Both the position numbers and the translations under genes were made by a program. Below the pieces are notes generated by a model. The model saw only the letters and a program-made list of their open reading frames with translations. It did no database searches and was not told the origin of the DNA. From DASVDK01 sp036381125 [NCBI: Thermodesulfobacteriota bacterium] (lineage in GTDB: Bacteria > DASVDK01): a DNA stretch of 26,548 nt. The DNA is taken from contig DASVDK010000078.1 in NCBI GenBank assembly GCA_036381125.1, forward strand, positions 1 through 26,548, written 5' to 3'. Below, one piece after another: positions 22,979 to 26,548 of the stretch. Numbering within the stretch: position 1 is the first letter of the stretch; each line of letters starts with the position of its first letter.

Positions 22979-23000
22979 GCCGGCCGGCCTGCCGGCCGGC
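22979..23000. repeat. Perfect 10-bp inverted repeat at the end of the arsC remnant
   Basis: GCCGGCCGGC is repeated as its own complement around a 2 nt CT centre. It coincides with the point where ArsC similarity ends. It may be a terminator-like hairpin or mark a rearrangement junction. Confidence 0.45.
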
Positions 23001-23299
23001 GCGGCCAGGAAGAGCCGGAACGCGGCGAGCCGCTCCTCCTCGCTCCCGGTCGCGACGGACCGGTCGCCGAAGCTCCAGGCGAGGCGCCGCGCCGGCGCCG
23101 GGAAGACCGCGCAGGACCCGGCCGCCCTGTCGCTCGCGGTGATCACGCAGTCCCAGGGCTGGTCGATGAAGGGGTCGACCGTCTTCGACGTGTGGCCCGA
23201 GACGTCGATCCCGATGTCGGCCATGGCCGTGACGGCGAGCGGGTGGACGCGCGTCGCCTCGGTGTTGGCCGAGGCGAGCCGACACGATGCCGGCGTCAT
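23000..23299 (-). pseudogene. arsC remnant (thioredoxin-type arsenate reductase, 5'-truncated)
   Basis: Minus-strand reading from an ATG that overlaps the arsM stop as ATGA. After a few unrelated residues it gives ASANTEATRVHPLAV, IGIDVSGHTSKTVDPFI, WDCVITASDRAAGSCAVFP and EEERLAAFR, clear similarity to the low-molecular-weight-phosphatase-like ArsC. About 40 N-terminal residues, including the catalytic P-loop CX5R, are missing. The second catalytic Cys, expected in VITxC, is Ala or Ser, leaving only the third (SC). The frame has no stop of its own nearby and continues past the inverted repeat at 22979-23000 into phoB. It therefore cannot be an active reductase and is best read as a decayed gene once cotranscribed with arsM. 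A recruited non-catalytic product cannot be excluded. Confidence 0.7.
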
Positions 23300-24123
23300 C
23301 GAGCATGGGGAGATGGAGGGACGGGCGGCTTGACCGCCCGGACGAACGCGCTCATGAACGTCCCGTCGATCGCTGCGAGGGCGGACTCGTCGAGCCCGGC
23401 CGGGGCGAGCCAGTCGCGCACGTCCTCGGCACGGTAGACGCGCGTCGGCTCGACGTCGATCACCTCGAAGCCGGCGCGCGCGAGCCTCGACCGGTAGTCC
23501 CCTTCCTCGAGGGCGCCGGCCACGCACCCGGCCCACAGCTCCACGCTGCGCCGGACCTCCGGCGGCACGTCGCCGCGGACCACGACGTCCGAGACGGCGA
23601 GGCGGCCGCCCGGCTTGAGGACGCGGAACGCCTCGGCGAAGACGCGGTCCTTGTCGGCCGACAGGTTGATCACGCAGTTCGAGATGATCACGTCCACGGT
23701 TGCGTCGGGGAGCGGGATCCGCTCGATCTCGCCCTTGAGAAACTCCGCGTTCTCGACGCCGGCCTTCCGCTGGTTCTCGCGCGCCAGCGCGAGCATCTCG
23801 TCGGTCATGTCGAGCCCGTAGGCCTTCCCCCCGGGCGCCACGCGGCGCGCCGAGAGGAGCACGTCGATCCCCCCGCCCGAGCCGAGGTCGAGCACGACCT
23901 CGCCGGGCCGCAGGTCGGCCAGCGCCGTCGGGTTGCCGCAGCCGAGGGAGGCCGCCACGGCCTCGGCCGGCAGGGCGGCCGTGTCGCCGGCCTCGTAGAG
24001 GTCGCACGTGATCGGGTCCTTCGCCCCCGTCGGCCCGCAGCAGCCGCTTCCGCCCTGGATCACCCGGAGCGCGGCCTCGCGGTAGCGCTCCCGCACCGTC
24101 TCCTTGATGCCCGTCTTCTCCAT
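23296..24123 (-). CDS. arsM: Arsenite S-adenosylmethionine methyltransferase ArsM
   Basis: A 275-residue cytoplasmic enzyme that methylates As(III) with SAM, giving methylated and volatile arsenicals. The three cysteines needed for catalysis in the family are present: Cys62 (SLGCGNP), Cys150 (ISNCVINL) and Cys200 (AGCVAGAL). An N-terminal GSGCCGP pair (28-29) and Cys40 are also present. The SAM motif is [15 protein letters not shown], followed by [15 protein letters not shown] 7 nt before the ATG fixes the start. Transcription probably begins from the promoter at 24247-24274. An arsC remnant overlaps its stop codon. No arsR, arsB or acr3 gene is within the window. Confidence 0.95.
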   Translation of the reverse strand: MEKTGIKETVRERYREAALRVIQGGSGCCGPTGAKDPITCDLYEAGDTAALPAEAVAASLGCGNPTALADLRPGEVVLDLGSGGGIDVLLSARRVAPGGKAYGLDMTDEMLALARENQRKAGVENAEFLKGEIERIPLPDATVDVIISNCVINLSADKDRVFAEAFRVLKPGGRLAVSDVVVRGDVPPEVRRSVELWAGCVAGALEEGDYRSRLARAGFEVIDVEPTRVYRAEDVRDWLAPAGLDESALAAIDGTFMSAFVRAVKPPVPPSPHAR

Positions 24124-24208
24124 CGTTCGTCCTCCTGACGCCGTCGCTACCGCTTCGCGGTCCCGAGGGTGACGAGCCCGTTCGCCAGGCGAGCGGCGGA
24201 CGCCGGCA

Positions 24209-24274
24209 GCCTCCAGTATTCCAGATTTGTCGAAATGTACGATTCGAGAATACCAGAAGCGTGGAGGCTGTCAA
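24209..24274 (-). promoter_or_regulatory. arsM promoter with nested palindromic operator
   Basis: On the minus strand TTGACA (24274-24269) and TATTCT (24252-24247) are 16 nt apart, the best consensus promoter in the window. The region is markedly AT-rich for this genome. Nested inverted repeats surround it: GCCTCCA/TGGAGGC (24209-24215, 24262-24268), GTATTC/GAATAC (24216-24221, 24248-24253) and an inner TCGAA/TTCGA pair. This is the layout expected for an ArsR/SmtB-type repressor covering -10 and the start site. The 24124-24208 leader encodes nothing I recognise. Confidence 0.6.
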
Positions 24275-24301
24275 GGAAGGCCGAACCGGGGGCAGGCCCG
24301 T

Positions 24302-24357
24302 CCATTCTCCAGGCCTGCCCGTTCTCCCCGGGTGGAAAATGGAAAGACCTGACCCCT
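24302..24357 (+). repeat. REP-like dispersed repeat, copy 2
   Basis: CCATTCTCCA (24302-24311) and TGGAAAATGG (24333-24342) form an imperfect inverted repeat with one mismatch, followed at 24344-24357 by AAGACCTGACCCCT, the 14-mer also found at 8197. The hairpin plus conserved GGGGTCAGGTCTT tail (minus strand) resembles REP elements mobilised by REP-associated tyrosine transposases. Its end overlaps the phnE stop codon. Confidence 0.55.
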
Positions 24358-25171
24358 AGACGATGGCGCCCCGGACGCGGGCCGAGACCCACTCGCTCGC
24401 CAGGACCGTGACGAAGATGAGGATGAAGATCATGGTCACCTGGGGCCAGGCGAGGATGTTGATGGAGGACTGGAGCTGCAGGCCGATGCCGCCCGCGCCG
24501 ACCAGGCCGAGGACGGTCGACTCGCGGATGTTGATGTCCCAGCGGTAGACCGAGATGCCGGCGAAGGCCGGCAGGACCTGGGGCACGATGCCGTACGCCA
24601 GGACCTGCGCGCGGGAGGCGCCGGTGGAGGTGATGGCCTCGACCTGCGACGGGTCGATCTCCTCGATCGCCTCGTAGAGGAGCTTGCCGACGAAGCCGAT
24701 GGACCGGAAGCCGATGGCGAGGATCCCGGCCAGGATGCCGGGCCCGAGGATGCTCACGAGCAGGAGCGCCCAGATGAGGGAGTTGATCGACCGCGACGCG
24801 ACGATGCAGTAGAGCGCGAGCGGCCGAACGACGAGCATGCTCGGCGTCGTGTTGCGGGCGGCGAGGAAGCCGAGCGGCGTGGCGATCACGACGCCGAGGA
24901 GCGTCCCGAGGGTCGCGATGTTGATCGTGTCCCACAGGGGGCGCCAGAGCTGGTCGATGTAGGTCCACCGCGGGGGGACCATGCGCGAGAGCAGGTCCCA
25001 GGCCTGCGTCGGCGCGTCCCAGACGAAGGGCCACATCGTGTTGCCGGAGATCACCCGCCAGGAGGCCACCACCACTGCGGTGCCGACGAGCCAGGCGAGC
25101 CAGACGAGGAGGTCGGTGCGCCGGTCGCGCCGGCGCCAGGCCTTGACCGCTCCCGCGTTCGAGACCGGCAC
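24356..25171 (-). CDS. phnE: Phosphonate-type ABC transporter permease PhnE (second copy)
   Basis: A 271-residue inner-membrane permease read from GTG, one base after the upstream phnE stop. Spans include LLVWLAWLVGTAVVVASW and TINIATLGTLLGVVIATPLGFLAA. The PhnE blocks are SRSINSLIWALLLVSILGPGILAGILAIGFRSIGFVGKLLYEAIEEID, SQVEAITSTGASRAQVLAYGIVPQVLPAF and RESTVLGLVGAGGIGLQL. With the other PhnE it probably forms a heterodimeric channel for phosphonates, phosphite or related oxyanions. The last codon and stop fall at the edge of a REP-like repeat. Confidence 0.93.
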   Translation of the reverse strand: MPVSNAGAVKAWRRRDRRTDLLVWLAWLVGTAVVVASWRVISGNTMWPFVWDAPTQAWDLLSRMVPPRWTYIDQLWRPLWDTINIATLGTLLGVVIATPLGFLAARNTTPSMLVVRPLALYCIVASRSINSLIWALLLVSILGPGILAGILAIGFRSIGFVGKLLYEAIEEIDPSQVEAITSTGASRAQVLAYGIVPQVLPAFAGISVYRWDINIRESTVLGLVGAGGIGLQLQSSINILAWPQVTMIFILIFVTVLASEWVSARVRGAIV

Positions 25172-25172
25172 C

Positions 25173-25979
25173 TTACTGGACCTTCCGGCGGATGATCCCC
25201 GAGGCGTACTCGGTGGCCATCACGATGCCGATGATCAGGAGGAGCACGGCCGCCGCCGTGTCGAACTCGTAGCGGTCGAAGGCGGTGTTGAGCGTGGCGC
25301 CGATGCCGCCGGCGCCGACGATCCCCACCACGGCCGACTCCCGGAAGTTGATGTCGAGGCGGTAGACCGACAGCCCGATGAGGCGCGGCATGACCTGCGG
25401 CTGGACGGCGTAGTTGATGAGCTGCGACCAGGAGGCCCCGGTCGACCGGATCGCCTCCACCTGCGAGCGGTCGATCTCCTCGATGTCCTCGGCCAGGAGC
25501 TTGGCGAGGAAGCCGATCGTGGCGAAGGCGAGCGTGATCATGCCGGCGAGCGGCCCGAACCCGAACATCTTCACGAAGAGGATCGCGATGATCACCTCCT
25601 GGAACGTCCGGGACAGGGCGATCACGCCGCGGCAGGCCAGGTAGATCGGGACGGGGGCGATGTTCCGCGCGGCCCCGAGACCGATCGGCACCGAGATCAG
25701 GATCCCGAGCGCGGTCGAGGTGATCGCCATGGTGATGCTCTCGAGGATCCCCTCCCAGATGTCACGCCACCGCGAGAGGAAGTCGGGCGTGAGGAACGAG
25801 GCGACGAACGCGAGGCCGCGAGGGATACCCTCGAGCACGCGCGCCCACCGGACCTCGATCGTGCCGAGCGCGGCGGCGAGGTAGATCGCCGCGCCGAGGG
25901 CGAGCCCCCAGCGCAGGAGCGGGTTCGCGACGAGGGGCGGGGGCGACCAGCGGCGCCCCGCGGGGGAGGCGACCGACAC
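25173..25979 (-). CDS. phnE: Phosphonate-type ABC transporter permease PhnE (first copy)
   Basis: A 268-residue permease read from GTG one base after the phnC stop. It shares with its neighbour the pattern ITSTALGILISVPIGLGAARN, ALSRTFQEVIIAILFVKMFGFGPLAGMITLAFATIGFLAKLLAEDIEEID, SQVEAIRSTGASWSQLINYAVQPQVMP and RESAVVGIVGAGGIGATLNTAFDRYEF. The two permeases are clearly paralogous but diverged, as in phnCDE1E2 and ptx operons. The 1 nt spacings on both sides imply translational coupling. The binding protein gene (phnD-like) is not in the window and may lie upstream of phnC. Confidence 0.93.
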   Translation of the reverse strand: MSVASPAGRRWSPPPLVANPLLRWGLALGAAIYLAAALGTIEVRWARVLEGIPRGLAFVASFLTPDFLSRWRDIWEGILESITMAITSTALGILISVPIGLGAARNIAPVPIYLACRGVIALSRTFQEVIIAILFVKMFGFGPLAGMITLAFATIGFLAKLLAEDIEEIDRSQVEAIRSTGASWSQLINYAVQPQVMPRLIGLSVYRLDINFRESAVVGIVGAGGIGATLNTAFDRYEFDTAAAVLLLIIGIVMATEYASGIIRRKVQ

Positions 25980-25980
25980 G

Positions 25981-26548
25981 TCAGAGCACCCGCGCCCGCA
26001 CGTCGCGGTCCCGTCCCGTGCCGGTCTCGGCCTCGTCCTCCTCGTCGGCGGCCGGCGCCATCGTCGCCGTCCAGTCCTCCTCGCCGTAGATCCGGGTGAG
26101 CGCCTCGGGGGTGAGGGCGCTCGGCTGGTCGTCGAAGACGATCTCCCCGGCGCGCAGCCCGACCACCCGCGCGGCGAACATGCGGGCGAGCCCCACGTCG
26201 TGCAGGTTGACGATCGTCGCGAGCCCCCGTTCGTTCGACAGCTCGACGATGAGCCGCATGATCTGGCGCGAGGTCTTCGGGTCGAGGCTCGCCGTCGGCT
26301 CGTCGACGAGCAGGAGGTCGGGCCCCTGCAGGAGGGCGCGCGCGATGCCGACGCGCTGGCGCTGTCCGCCCGAGAGCGCGTCGGCCCGTTTGTCGACGAA
26401 CTCGGAGAGCCCCACGCGGTCGAGGAGGCGGAAGGCCTCGTCGACCGCGTCCTGCGGGAAGCGGCGGAACCACGACGACCAGAAGCCGACGTAGCCGAGC
26501 CGCCCCGAGAGGACGTTCTCCATGACCGAGAGTCGCTCGACGAGGGCG
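25981..26548 (-). CDS. phnC: Phosphonate-type ABC transporter ATP-binding protein PhnC (partial, 5' end outside window)
   Basis: The last 189 residues or so are present; the start and Walker A lie beyond the window edge. What remains begins [22 protein letters not shown], a typical PhnC stretch after the Q-loop. It continues with the signature [15 protein letters not shown], Walker [14 protein letters not shown], the H-loop [20 protein letters not shown] and the PhnC C-terminus [10 protein letters not shown]. An acidic tail ([16 protein letters not shown]) extends about 25 residues past the usual end. It heads the phnC-phnE-phnE run and should energise the two permeases. Confidence 0.93.
   Translation of the reverse strand, partial: ALVERLSVMENVLSGRLGYVGFWSSWFRRFPQDAVDEAFRLLDRVGLSEFVDKRADALSGGQRQRVGIARALLQGPDLLLVDEPTASLDPKTSRQIMRLIVELSNERGLATIVNLHDVGLARMFAARVVGLRAGEIVFDDQPSALTPEALTRIYGEEDWTATMAPAADEEDEAETGTGRDRDVRARVL

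Noticed and set aside
22902-23306. 134-codon minus-strand frame overlapping the end of arsM
   Set aside because: It is an Arg/Gly-rich out-of-phase reading; the neighbouring frame is the one with ArsC similarity.
1-26548. tRNA, rRNA, CRISPR or complete insertion sequence
   Set aside because: No cloverleaf with a T-loop GTTCRA context outside coding sequence, no regularly spaced repeats and no transposase motifs were found by eye.

Overview
This is a 26.5 kb, GC-rich (roughly 70% by eye) bacterial chromosomal window. It is densely coded, with short gaps and frequent 1-30 nt spacings or 4 nt overlaps. The gene set (PstSCAB-PhoU-PhoR-PhoB, phosphonate ABC transporter, Tat-dependent molybdoenzyme, secreted DUF3015 proteins, a DUF4105 protein with a barrel-like C-terminus) fits a Gram-negative, probably soil or sediment organism. 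The composition and a dispersed GGGGTCAGGTCTT-type repeat suggest an uncultured high-GC lineage such as Methylomirabilota/Rokubacteria or a deltaproteobacterial group. That assignment is inference, not proof. No rRNA, tRNA, CRISPR array or complete insertion sequence was seen.

Layout. (1) 44-3392, minus strand: a DUF3015 - DUF4105 - DUF3015 block. It has a putative periplasmic thiol enzyme carrying a beta-rich, possibly outer-membrane C-terminus, flanked by two paralogous secreted small proteins and driven by a clear sigma70-type promoter at 3533-3561. (2) 3542-7116, plus strand: a maintenance block of family 5 uracil-DNA glycosylase, QueF, a DUF72 protein, an AlaX-type editing protein and a nicotinamidase-like hydrolase. 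(3) 7113-10900, minus strand: a secreted phosphoesterase, an aldo/keto reductase, and a cupredoxin coupled to a Tat-exported sulfite-oxidase-like molybdoenzyme. (4) 10986-15439, plus strand: an AttEFGH-like unit of ABC ATPase, double FtsX permease and CrtC/AttH lipocalin-like protein. (5) 15409-22746, minus strand: the complete phosphate regulon phoB-pstS-pstC-pstA-pstB-phoU-phoR, with candidate Pho boxes before phoB and pstS. (6) 23000-24274, minus strand: an arsenite methyltransferase (arsM) behind its own promoter/operator, followed by a decayed arsC remnant. (7) 24356-26548, minus strand: phnE, phnE and a partial phnC of a phosphonate/phosphite-type importer that continues beyond the window.

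Functionally, the right half joins phosphate sensing and uptake, phosphonate-type uptake and arsenic methylation, which is sensible because arsenate enters through phosphate transporters. Most interesting for follow-up are the DUF3015-DUF4105-DUF3015 block, whose central gene has no ATG, GTG or TTG near its signal peptide; a set of CTACNNT boxes placed 6-7 nt before four start codons, implying leaderless transcripts; the arsC remnant with arsM kept under a palindromic promoter but no arsR; and a REP-like dispersed repeat that reaches the stop codon of phnE.
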